NCBI RefSeq assembly: GCF_006716355.1
Contig: NZ_VFOW01000001.1
Location: forward strand, 186,001 to 250,000
From: Stackebrandtia endophytica
GTDB taxonomy: Bacteria; Actinomycetota; Actinomycetes; Mycobacteriales; Micromonosporaceae
Reading direction: 5' to 3'
Length of the DNA stretch: 64,000 nt
The notes under the pieces were generated by a model. That model saw only the letters and a program-made list of their open reading frames with translations, was not told the DNA's origin and ran no database searches. Shown here piece after piece: positions 8,200-15,797 of the stretch; position 1 is the stretch's first letter; the number at the start of each line of letters is the position of its first letter. The position numbers and the translations under genes are program-made.

Positions 8200-10875
8200 A
8201 TGGCCCCGATCGCGATCAGAGATGAGGCGCTGCACGGCTTCGGCGTCAAGATATCCGTCACGGAGCCCACCACCCGCGGGTTCCGCGGCTCCGGATTCTT
8301 CATCGCACCCGGCTTCGTTCTCACCTGCTCCCACGTCGTCCACCAGCTGCCCATCGGCGCCCCGCTCTGGGTATCCACCGGGTCACCGCCACATCGACCG
8401 CGCCGCGACATTCGCGGTAGGCTGCGCGCCCGCACGCCGATGACCGCCGGCACCGACGGCATCTGGGGTTGGCCGGACCTCGCGATCATCGAGCTGAGCG
8501 ACGCCACCGGTGACCGACACACCGACCATCCGTCTCCACGAGTGGATCCGAACCATCCGACGCCGCAGACCCCGACGGACTACCGCGCCATCGTCGCCGT
8601 ACGCCCCAACACCGGCAATGAACACTCCATTCCGGAACTGCGCAGCGTGGACTTCACCTGGGAGAGCGTCAGCGAATCGGGATTCTGGTGGCTCAAGGAG
8701 GGCCACGCCCTCAAGGGCATGTCGGGCGGAATGGTCGTCGATCGGCGGTCCCGTGCGATCGTGGCGGCGCTGACCGAGTCCCGGGGGTTTCAAGGTGCCG
8801 TGGCGGTCCCGTTGGCGGCGTTGTCCTCCGACCGACTTCCCGGCGAGTTCGCCGCAGTGGCCGCCGAGGTTCTCGCACAGCTGGGCCCGGTGGATCGCGC
8901 GTGGGACGCCGCCTTCACCGACCAGGCCGACGGGCGAGCCCCGTGGCGAAGCTACTGGCCGTCCATCCCCGGGTTCGTCGGTCGCCAGAGCGAACTGGAT
9001 CAACTGAAGTCCGAATTGGAACGCCACAACGGATTCGCCGTGATCCAGTCGATCCATGGATTCGGCGGAGTCGGGAAGACGGCGCTGGCCACGGCGTTCG
9101 GTGACCGATTCCAGCACGAGTTCGCCGGCCGGATCTTCCACGACTTCCGGTCGTACCGTTCGAGTCAGTCCGACTCCGCCTTCGACGCACTCGGCTCGGT
9201 CCTGCGAACCGCCGGGCTGGCGACCACCGAAGATGTGGCCAAATCGGACTATCAGGAGCGGGTCCGACTGTGGCGGGAGAACACCAACGGCCGACGGCTG
9301 TTGATGCTCTGGGACAATGTCGACAGTCCCGAACAACTGGAGGGCCTGCTGGTCAACGGCGAGGGTTGTGCCACCCTGATAACCAGTCGCGACATGATCA
9401 AGATCGAGGGCGGGGTGCATCGTCTTCGGCTCGACGTGCTCACGCCGGAGGACGCCGCGGCGATGTTCCACGAGATCACCGCGCACGAGTACTCCCGCGA
9501 GCTGGTCGCCGAGTTGGTACATCGAGATCTGTATGTGCCGGTGCTCATCAACACCCACGCCCAGGAGGTTCGCTCCGGAGAGATCACGCTGGCCGAGATC
9601 ATCGCCGACCTACCGGACCCACAGGAGGCTCGGCACCATTCCCACCCGGAACACCAGAAGGATCTGTTCGACAGGCTCACCGGCTCCTATCGACGGTTGA
9701 GCGGCGACGCGCAGCTGGCGTTTCGGGCGATGGGTGCCCATCCCGGTTACAACGCGACGGTCGCGAGTCTGGCGGCGGCGATGGGGTGTGACACCGTCGA
9801 AGCGGCGCGGCGAATGCGGCAGGTCCAACAGTCGGGTCTCGCCGAGCGCTACACCCCCGAGGGCGTCGGTCAGCCGGACGATGCGACGTTGCGCGGCTTC
9901 CGAGCGCACGATCTGATTCGTGCCTTCGGTGCGCATCTGGCCGAGACCACCACCGTTCCCGGACCGGACGGACAGTCCACGAGTGAGCGGGACCGGTTTC
10001 GCTCCGGCATGATGGAGCATTTCATCAAACTGTTGACCGGCAACGACTTCAAGGACTGGTTTGAGGTCGAGGCCGACACCATTCGTGACCTGGCGTTGAC
10101 CGGGTCCTCCAAGAAACACGGAGTCCTGGCCCGCAACATCGGATACCGCGCGCTGGTCTACAACCGTTACGACGCCGCCGAAGTGGGCTTTCAACACGGA
10201 ACGCGCATCGGCGAGAAGCTCGGTGACGTCGCCCGCACCGCACACTGCCATTGGGGTTTGGGTGAGGTCGCCCGACTCACCGGGAACCTGGATTCGGCCG
10301 AACAGCGGTATCGGGAGGCGTTGCGACTGTCCACGTCGGCGGAGGATCCCGGCGGCATCGGAAACGCGCACCGCGGACTGGCTGAAGTGGAGCAACTGCG
10401 CGACGAACCCGACGCGGCCGCAGCGCGGTGGAGCCAGGCGATGGAGGCATACCGGGCGATCGACGACCGGCGCCGAGTCGCCTACGTCGAACGTGGACTG
10501 GCCCGGGTGGCCGAGTTGCAGGGGCGGTTCGAGTTGGCCGAACGGTACTTCACCGACTCCCTGGACAGTTCACGCACAGTCGGGGACCGGATCGGCATCG
10601 CCTACGCGCTGCGTGGCCTCGGAGACATCCACCTCCGACAGTCTAGTTTGGATCAGGCTCGGGACCGCTATTCACAGTCTCAGGCCGCCTACCGCGAGAT
10701 CGGTGATCCGGTCGGCGCGGCCACCGGCCGGCGAGGGCTCGGCCGGGTAGCCCACGCCCGAGGTGATCTCGACGAGGCCCGCCGACTGCTCACCGAGGCG
10801 GCCGAGGTCTTCAACGCCTATCACGCCGACACCTGGGTCGAGCGCGTCAACGCCGACCTGGCAGACCTCGACTGA
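8200..10875 (+). CDS. Trypsin-like protease / NB-ARC NTPase / TPR protein (STAND)
   Basis: An 891-residue multidomain protein. Residues about 10-230 are a trypsin-fold serine peptidase with His45 (LTCSHVV), Asp93 (WPDLAIIEL) and Ser175 (KGMSGGMVV), so the triad is intact. A linker leads to an NB-ARC ATPase with P-loop GFGGVGKT (287-294) and a LLMLWDNVD Walker B. The C-terminal third has tetratricopeptide repeats (HCHWGLGEVARLTGNLDSAE, ALRGLGDIHLRQSSLDQARD). No signal peptide is seen, so it is likely cytoplasmic. Predicted logic: TPRs sense a trigger, NB-ARC oligomerises, and the protease is activated, as in bacterial conflict proteins. GGAGAA precedes the ATG. Confidence 0.88.
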   Translation: MAPIAIRDEALHGFGVKISVTEPTTRGFRGSGFFIAPGFVLTCSHVVHQLPIGAPLWVSTGSPPHRPRRDIRGRLRARTPMTAGTDGIWGWPDLAIIELSDATGDRHTDHPSPRVDPNHPTPQTPTDYRAIVAVRPNTGNEHSIPELRSVDFTWESVSESGFWWLKEGHALKGMSGGMVVDRRSRAIVAALTESRGFQGAVAVPLAALSSDRLPGEFAAVAAEVLAQLGPVDRAWDAAFTDQADGRAPWRSYWPSIPGFVGRQSELDQLKSELERHNGFAVIQSIHGFGGVGKTALATAFGDRFQHEFAGRIFHDFRSYRSSQSDSAFDALGSVLRTAGLATTEDVAKSDYQERVRLWRENTNGRRLLMLWDNVDSPEQLEGLLVNGEGCATLITSRDMIKIEGGVHRLRLDVLTPEDAAAMFHEITAHEYSRELVAELVHRDLYVPVLINTHAQEVRSGEITLAEIIADLPDPQEARHHSHPEHQKDLFDRLTGSYRRLSGDAQLAFRAMGAHPGYNATVASLAAAMGCDTVEAARRMRQVQQSGLAERYTPEGVGQPDDATLRGFRAHDLIRAFGAHLAETTTVPGPDGQSTSERDRFRSGMMEHFIKLLTGNDFKDWFEVEADTIRDLALTGSSKKHGVLARNIGYRALVYNRYDAAEVGFQHGTRIGEKLGDVARTAHCHWGLGEVARLTGNLDSAEQRYREALRLSTSAEDPGGIGNAHRGLAEVEQLRDEPDAAAARWSQAMEAYRAIDDRRRVAYVERGLARVAELQGRFELAERYFTDSLDSSRTVGDRIGIAYALRGLGDIHLRQSSLDQARDRYSQSQAAYREIGDPVGAATGRRGLGRVAHARGDLDEARRLLTEAAEVFNAYHADTWVERVNADLADLD

Positions 10876-11042
10876 TCTCGTCCTCGGCACGCCAACCGGA
10901 GCTGCTTGTCGTCGGTGTGGTGTGTCGGTGTTGATCGAAGCGAATGCCTCGGCATCGATATACCACGGTGAGTACCGCAGGTGTCGGGCGATTCATGCCT
11001 TGACAAACCCTCCCCGGGCGCCGACCGGACACGCGCCGCCGC

Positions 11043-11639
11043 TCAGCCGCCCCCGAGTGAGTTGCCCAGTACGGCGTCGACCAGACGCGCCGCATCGCCC
11101 TCGGCCACCGGCACCCGACCCAGCGCCCGCACCAGAACCGCGCCGATCAACGCCTCCCCCACCTCCTGCAGCGGTGCGTCGGCTCGCAATTGGGACGACG
11201 CGACCGCCGAGGCCAGTCGGACCGCGATCGACGACGTGCCTCCGAGACTGTCACGCAGCCTGCGCCCCACATCGGCGTTCTCGGTGGCGGCCGCGATCAG
11301 TGAACGCAACAGCCCTTCGCCTCCGGGTTCGCTCAGAATGTCGAACAGCCGTTGAATCCAGTCGACCAGGTCGGCACGAAGGTCACCGGTATCGGTGAGC
11401 GCGAACCGTTGCGGCAGCAGCATGCCCTCCAGCAGACACTCCGCCACCAGCTCCCCCTTCGACGGCCACCATCGGTAGATGGTCTGTTTGCCCACACCGG
11501 CCTCGGCGGCGATCCGCTCCATGGCGAGATTGTCGTAACCGGCCTGCGCGAACAGCCGCGCGGTCGCGCTCAGAATCGCGCGCCGAGCCGCTTCACTGCG
11601 TACCGCGCCCCGACGCCGCCCAGTCATGACGTTCATCAT
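11043..11639 (-). CDS. TetR family repressor
   Basis: 198 residues. The N-terminal HTH (ARRAILSATARLFAQAGYDNLAMERIAAEAGVGKQTIYRWWPSKGELVAECL) is classic TetR, with KQTIYRWWPSK as the recognition helix. The C-terminal domain resembles the TetR_C_11-like class (GEGLLRSLIAAATENADVGRRLRDSL). Start codons at 11639, 11636 and 11627 are all possible; none has a strong ribosome site, so a leaderless or near-leaderless message is possible. It is divergent from the MMPL transporter with only 60 bp between starts, which strongly suggests that it represses that transporter and itself. Confidence 0.87.
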   Translation of the reverse strand: MMNVMTGRRRGAVRSEAARRAILSATARLFAQAGYDNLAMERIAAEAGVGKQTIYRWWPSKGELVAECLLEGMLLPQRFALTDTGDLRADLVDWIQRLFDILSEPGGEGLLRSLIAAATENADVGRRLRDSLGGTSSIAVRLASAVASSQLRADAPLQEVGEALIGAVLVRALGRVPVAEGDAARLVDAVLGNSLGGG

Positions 11640-11659
11640 ACGACCATATTAACGAGACA

Positions 11660-11667
11660 CAACGTTG
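11660..11667. promoter_or_regulatory. Candidate TetR operator core in divergent promoter
   Basis: The AT-rich 60-bp gap between the tetR-like and MMPL genes contains the perfect palindrome CAACGTTG, set in CGAGACACAACGTTGCGTATTATT. Its location between two divergent starts makes it the best operator candidate. Flanking symmetry is weak, so the exact site is uncertain. Confidence 0.4.
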
Positions 11668-11699
11668 CGTATTATTGATCGCCGATCGAGAGGACGAAC

Positions 11700-14186
11700 A
11701 TGGCAGAACTGCTATACCGACTGGGCACCTTCGCCGCCCGCCGAGCCTGGGCGGTGATCACCACCTGGATACTGCTCCTGGGCATCGCCGCGGCCGGATA
11801 CGTTGTCGGGTCGGGAAGCCTGGCCACGAGCTTCGACGTCCCCGACACCGCCTCGTCGACGGTGATCAGTGAACTGGAGGAACAACTTCCCGACTTCGCA
11901 GGGGCATCGGGCACCGTGGTGTTCCACACCACCGATGGCGAAGCGTTCACCGAAGAACAACGATCCGCCATCAGCGCGTTGATCGAGGATGCCGACGGCC
12001 TACCCGACGTCTCCGGTGTCACGGACCCCTTCGCCACCGAACAGATGCGTGCCGATCAGGCAACAGACATGGCCGACGGCCGCACCCAGATCGACGAGGG
12101 TATCGAGCAGCTGGACGCCGGCCAGATCGAACTCGACCAGGCGGTCGAAGCACTCGACACAGCCCAGGGCGAGTTGGACCAGGCCCGCGAACAGGCCGAA
12201 GCCGCCGGCGCTCCCGCCGAGCAGCTGGCGATACTCGACGCGCAACAGGATCAGCTCGACGAACAACGAGACACCGTCGACCAGCAGCAGGACGAACTCG
12301 ATGCCGGGCGCACCGAGTTGACCACCCAACTCGAGGAACTCGAACTGGGTGAAGAACTGTTGCGCAACGCCGACGGCATTCGCATGGTCGCCGAAGACGA
12401 ATCGGCGGCATTGGGCAACATCGCCTTCACACAACCGCGCATGGAGTTGGAGGAGTCCTCCAAAGACGCGGTCATGGACTACTTCACCGCCACCGAGATC
12501 GACGGCGTCGACGTCGCATTCTCCACCGACATCGCCCAGGGCATACCTCAGATCCTCGGCGTGGGAGAGATCGTCGGCGTGGTGATCGCCGCCATCGTCC
12601 TACTGGTCATGTTCGGGACCGTGATCGCCGCCGCGCTTCCCATCGCAACCGCCGTCGTCGGCGTGGGCATCGGCGCTCTCAGCGCGTTGGCCTTCTCAGG
12701 CGTCGTGCAGATGTCTTCGATAACGCCCGTCTTGGGCGTCATGCTGGGGCTTGCGGTGGGCATCGACTACTCGCTGTTCATCATCAACCGTCATCGAAAG
12801 CAGCTGAGAGAGGGAGCCGAGCTCTCCGAATCGATCGGTGTCGCCAACGGCACCGCCGGCAACGCGGTGGTGTTCGCCGGGTCGACCGTCGTCGTGGCGC
12901 TCGCGGCGCTCAACATCACGGGCATCCCCTTCCTCGGGATGATGGGAACCGTCGGCGCCGTCTGCGTCGCGATCGCCGTCCTGCTCTCGGTCAGCTTCAC
13001 CCCAGCGTTGCTCAGCCTGGTGGGCACCCGGGTACTGCCGAAACGTGCCCGCAAGGTCGACGCCGAGAAGTCCTCCCCCGCGAAGAAGACCGTCGCCCCC
13101 ATGTCGACCGGCCGCGCCGTCATGACCGCGCTGGTCACCGCCGCCGCGCTGCTGACCATCGCGATACCGGCGTTGTCCATGCGGTTGGGTCTGCCCGACG
13201 GCTCATCGGAGCCGGAAGGGTCGGCGGCGAACCGCGCCTTCGCAGTCACCGAGGACAGTTTCGGGGCCGGGGCCAACGGCCCCCTGCTGGTGACCGCTCA
13301 CCTATCCGGAGACCCGGAGCAGGCACTGGCCGAGCAGGTCGACATCGCCGGTGAGATATCCGCCCACGAAGACGTGGTGGCGGTCGCGCCGGTCGCGGTA
13401 TCCGATGACGGTGCGTTGGCAGCGTTCCAGGTGCTGCCGGTAGACGGCCCCAACAGCGAGACCACCGCGGAACTGGTCCGCGACCTGCGGGGCCTGACCG
13501 TCGGGGACGACGGTGCCACGCTCGGGGTGGCGGGACAGGCCGCGATCAACATCGACATCTCGGAGAGCCTGAGCGACATTCTGCCGATCTACCTGGCGGT
13601 CGTGGTCGGACTCTCCCTGATCATCATGATCGCGGTGTTCCGGTCCCTGTTGGTGCCGCTGGTCGCCACGATCGGGTTCATCCTGTCGTTGTTCGCCACG
13701 TTCGGCGCGGTCGTCGCGGTCTTCCAGTGGGGCTGGCTCGCCGATGTGTTGGGCCTGGCCAACAGCGGTCCGATTCTGAGCTTCCTACCGGTCATCCTGG
13801 TGGGAATCCTCTTCGGATTGGCGATGGACTATCAGCTTTTCCTGGCGACCGGGATGCGTGAAGCGTTCGTCCACGGTGACTCCGCACGAGTCGCGGTGGT
13901 CCGGGGCTTCCGGGCCGGACGATCCGTCGTCCTCGCCGCGGGCCTGATCATGGCGGCGGTGTTCGGCGGGTTCATCTTCTCCAACGCGATCATGATTCGC
14001 TCGGTCGGGTTCGGATTGGCGATCGGTGTGCTGCTGGACGCGTTCGTCGTTCGCATGCTGTTCATGCCCGCGATGATGCATCTGCTATCGAAGTCGGCCT
14101 GGTGGCTGCCTCGCTGGCTGGACCGCATCCTTCCCAACGTCGACGTGGAGGGCTCGGCCCTGGAACGTCGGCACAACCTGCACTGA
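11700..14186 (+). CDS. MMPL/RND-family transporter with long coiled-coil insertion
   Basis: 828 residues. Two RND-like halves are visible: an N-terminal helix (AWAVITTWILLLGIAAAGYVV), a first transmembrane bundle (IVGVVIAAIVLLVMFGTVIAA through SVSFTPALLSLVG), a second extracytoplasmic loop and a second bundle (LPIYLAVVVGLSLIIMIAVF through GFGLAIGVLLDAFVVRMLFMPA). The family exports lipids or drugs using the proton gradient. The first extracytoplasmic region carries an unusually regular Gln/Asp/Leu-rich coiled coil at about residues 120-215, with repeated QLDAGQ and ELDQA heptads. GAGAGGA precedes the ATG. The divergent TetR gene is its likely regulator. Confidence 0.9.
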   Translation: MAELLYRLGTFAARRAWAVITTWILLLGIAAAGYVVGSGSLATSFDVPDTASSTVISELEEQLPDFAGASGTVVFHTTDGEAFTEEQRSAISALIEDADGLPDVSGVTDPFATEQMRADQATDMADGRTQIDEGIEQLDAGQIELDQAVEALDTAQGELDQAREQAEAAGAPAEQLAILDAQQDQLDEQRDTVDQQQDELDAGRTELTTQLEELELGEELLRNADGIRMVAEDESAALGNIAFTQPRMELEESSKDAVMDYFTATEIDGVDVAFSTDIAQGIPQILGVGEIVGVVIAAIVLLVMFGTVIAAALPIATAVVGVGIGALSALAFSGVVQMSSITPVLGVMLGLAVGIDYSLFIINRHRKQLREGAELSESIGVANGTAGNAVVFAGSTVVVALAALNITGIPFLGMMGTVGAVCVAIAVLLSVSFTPALLSLVGTRVLPKRARKVDAEKSSPAKKTVAPMSTGRAVMTALVTAAALLTIAIPALSMRLGLPDGSSEPEGSAANRAFAVTEDSFGAGANGPLLVTAHLSGDPEQALAEQVDIAGEISAHEDVVAVAPVAVSDDGALAAFQVLPVDGPNSETTAELVRDLRGLTVGDDGATLGVAGQAAINIDISESLSDILPIYLAVVVGLSLIIMIAVFRSLLVPLVATIGFILSLFATFGAVVAVFQWGWLADVLGLANSGPILSFLPVILVGILFGLAMDYQLFLATGMREAFVHGDSARVAVVRGFRAGRSVVLAAGLIMAAVFGGFIFSNAIMIRSVGFGLAIGVLLDAFVVRMLFMPAMMHLLSKSAWWLPRWLDRILPNVDVEGSALERRHNLH

Positions 14187-14347
14187 CGAAACAATCGCCG
14201 GCCGATGGCGTTCTCACTCCATCGGCCCCGACCAGGTGTTCCGTCTGGGGTGGCTGCGCTCGCCGCTGCCTGGCTGATCTTCAATGAACATGGCCCCGCG
14301 TCCAAGACCGGAGTGCAACAGCACGGCACGACACCAGCACGTCGAAA

Positions 14348-14376
14348 GGGCCTGTGCGGATCTACCGCACAGGCCC
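14348..14376. terminator. Bidirectional terminator hairpin
   Basis: A 12-bp perfect stem, GGGCCTGTGCGG (14348-14359) with CCGCACAGGCCC (14365-14376), and a 5-base loop. It lies 9 bases beyond the stop of the microprotein on the minus strand and 160 bases beyond the MMPL stop on the plus strand, so it probably serves both convergent transcripts. Confidence 0.7.
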
Positions 14377-14384
14377 TCGTCGTC

Positions 14385-14495
14385 TCAGCGACCGCGTGGA
14401 TGTCGTGGCGGGCGAATCGTCACCAGTACGACGCCCGCGATGATTAGGGAGATCACCAGGATCACCCCGATCACGATGTCCAACACCGTCTGCAT
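14385..14495 (-). CDS. 36-residue single-span membrane microprotein downstream of TerC
   Basis: Translated on the minus strand from ATG 14495-14493 to TGA 14387-14385: MQTVLDIVIGVILVISLIIA, then GVVLVTIRPPRHPRGR. It has one hydrophobic helix of about 22 residues followed by a short Arg/Pro/His-rich tail, so the basic end is predicted to be cytoplasmic. The start overlaps the terC-like stop in a TGATG arrangement, AGGAG lies 9 bases upstream inside the terC-like coding end, and a strong terminator follows directly. This layout supports a real translationally coupled gene. Function is unknown; an accessory subunit of the TerC transporter is an inference. Confidence 0.65.
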   Translation of the reverse strand: MQTVLDIVIGVILVISLIIAGVVLVTIRPPRHPRGR

Positions 14496-15505
14496 CAGGA
14501 CCCGCTCCTAACCGCCTTACGCTCGTCGCGCTTGTTCGCGTGCAAGCTGGTCACGACCACCGCGGCCAACACCACGACGATGAAGCCCAGCGACAAGGTT
14601 GTCGGCACGTCCGGCACGGACGGCCACACGGTGTGCGCCCAGTGCAGAACCAGTTTCGCACCGATGAAGGCCAAAATCAGGGCCAGCCCGTGATTGAGGT
14701 AGCGCAGTTTCGCCAGCGCCGAGTGCAGCACGAAGTACAGTGCCCGCAATCCCAACAGGGCGAACGCGTTGGTGGTGAAGACCAGGTAGGGATCGGCGGT
14801 GATGCCGTAGACGGCGGGGACCGAGTCGACGGCGAACACGATGTCGGTGGCGAACACCGCGAAGATCACCACGGCCAGCGGGGTGAGCGCGCGACGTCCG
14901 TTCTCCCGGGTGAGGATCCGGGTGCCCTGGTACTCCTTCGACACCGGCATGATGCGACGCAGCATCTTGACCGATCGCATCTCGCTGACATCGGTTTCCT
15001 CGTCGGAACCGGACATCACGTCACGCAACAGTTTCAGCGCCGACAGCAGCAGGACCAGACCGAACAGCAGGAACGCCCAGGTACCGGCCTTCAACATGGC
15101 CGCGCCGAGCGCGATGAAGATACCGCGCAGCACGATGGCGCCGACGATGCCGAACAGCAGGACGCGTTGCCGCACCGCCACGGGTACCGCGAAACCAGCC
15201 AGAATCAGCATGAACACGAACAGGTTGTCGACCGACAACGACTTCTCGACGACGAAACCGGTCAGGAAGTCGACGGCCTCTCCGGCGCCGAACGCGGGCC
15301 ACAGCCACAACGCGAACAGCAGTGGCAGCGTCAAGTAGAAGACCGACCAGCCGATCGCCTCACGCATCGATACTTCATGAGGTTTGCGGGTGATGATGAA
15401 ATCCACCACCAGCAGGCCGATCAGCACCGCGATGCTGATCCCCCAGAGCATCGGGGATGCGATCGATGCCGTGACATCCTCGCCGGCATTGGCGGAAAAG
15501 GGCAC
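14495..15505 (-). CDS. TerC family integral membrane protein (metal exporter type)
   Basis: 336 residues with about nine membrane helices and the TerC core: DFIITRKPHEVSMREAIGWSVFY, the acidic GEAVDFLTGFVVEKSLSVDNLFVF motif, and a later FATDIVFAVDSVPAVYGITADPYLVFTTNAFALLGLRALYF motif. Conserved Asp and Glu residues in the membrane resemble a cation site. TerC/Alx proteins export Mn(II) or protect metalloprotein assembly. The GTG start is 6 bases from a GAGGAG ribosome site that can be buried by an upstream RNA hairpin, and the leader looks like a yybP-ykoY aptamer, which supports a manganese-responsive role. Confidence 0.9.
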   Translation of the reverse strand: MPFSANAGEDVTASIASPMLWGISIAVLIGLLVVDFIITRKPHEVSMREAIGWSVFYLTLPLLFALWLWPAFGAGEAVDFLTGFVVEKSLSVDNLFVFMLILAGFAVPVAVRQRVLLFGIVGAIVLRGIFIALGAAMLKAGTWAFLLFGLVLLLSALKLLRDVMSGSDEETDVSEMRSVKMLRRIMPVSKEYQGTRILTRENGRRALTPLAVVIFAVFATDIVFAVDSVPAVYGITADPYLVFTTNAFALLGLRALYFVLHSALAKLRYLNHGLALILAFIGAKLVLHWAHTVWPSVPDVPTTLSLGFIVVVLAAVVVTSLHANKRDERKAVRSGS

Positions 15506-15513
15506 AGTGAACT

Positions 15514-15623
15514 CCTCGAACGTTGTAGTTCGAGGTCTCCTTCACCCAAATTGGGCGGCCACCCGGGGACACACCTGGTGCGTCCGTACTGACCGGAATG
15601 ACCCGTTGGAAGTACTCCCCTCG
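15514..15623 (-). promoter_or_regulatory. yybP-ykoY-type (Mn2+) riboswitch with ribosome-site sequestering hairpin
   Basis: Read on the minus strand, the leader has the aptamer hallmarks: CGAGG (15623-15619) followed by GGAGTA, a GTCAGTACGGAC segment, then GGAGA and CCTCG (15535-15531), which closes helix P1 with the first CGAGG. The same CCTCG, as part of CCTCGAAC (15535-15528), can pair perfectly with GTTCGAGG (15521-15514), which contains most of the GAGGAG ribosome site of the terC-like gene. The two pairings exclude each other, so ligand binding should free the ribosome site. A TACACT -10-like box lies at 15637-15632, just upstream of the aptamer. The family is known to sense Mn2+ and to precede TerC/Alx genes. 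Confidence 0.78.
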
Positions 15624-15797
15624 CGATCTTCAGTGTAGGTCAGTCGATCTTGAGTCGGCAGGCAGTCCGATGAGTCACATTTTCACCCGTCGACCAGGCA
15701 GGACACCCCATTCAAAACATGAATTCCACTGCGTCACGGCAATGTCACCGGGGCCGTTTCGCGGTCGGTCTCACACCCGCCGCCGGGCCGGGTCGTC

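Noticed and set aside
8383-9558. 391-codon minus-strand frame over the protease-STAND gene
   Set aside because: Shadow of an intact, motif-rich gene on the other strand.
10925-10965. Short ATGCC/GGCAT dyad after the STAND gene as a terminator
   Set aside because: Only a 5-bp stem with 2-base loop; too weak to call.
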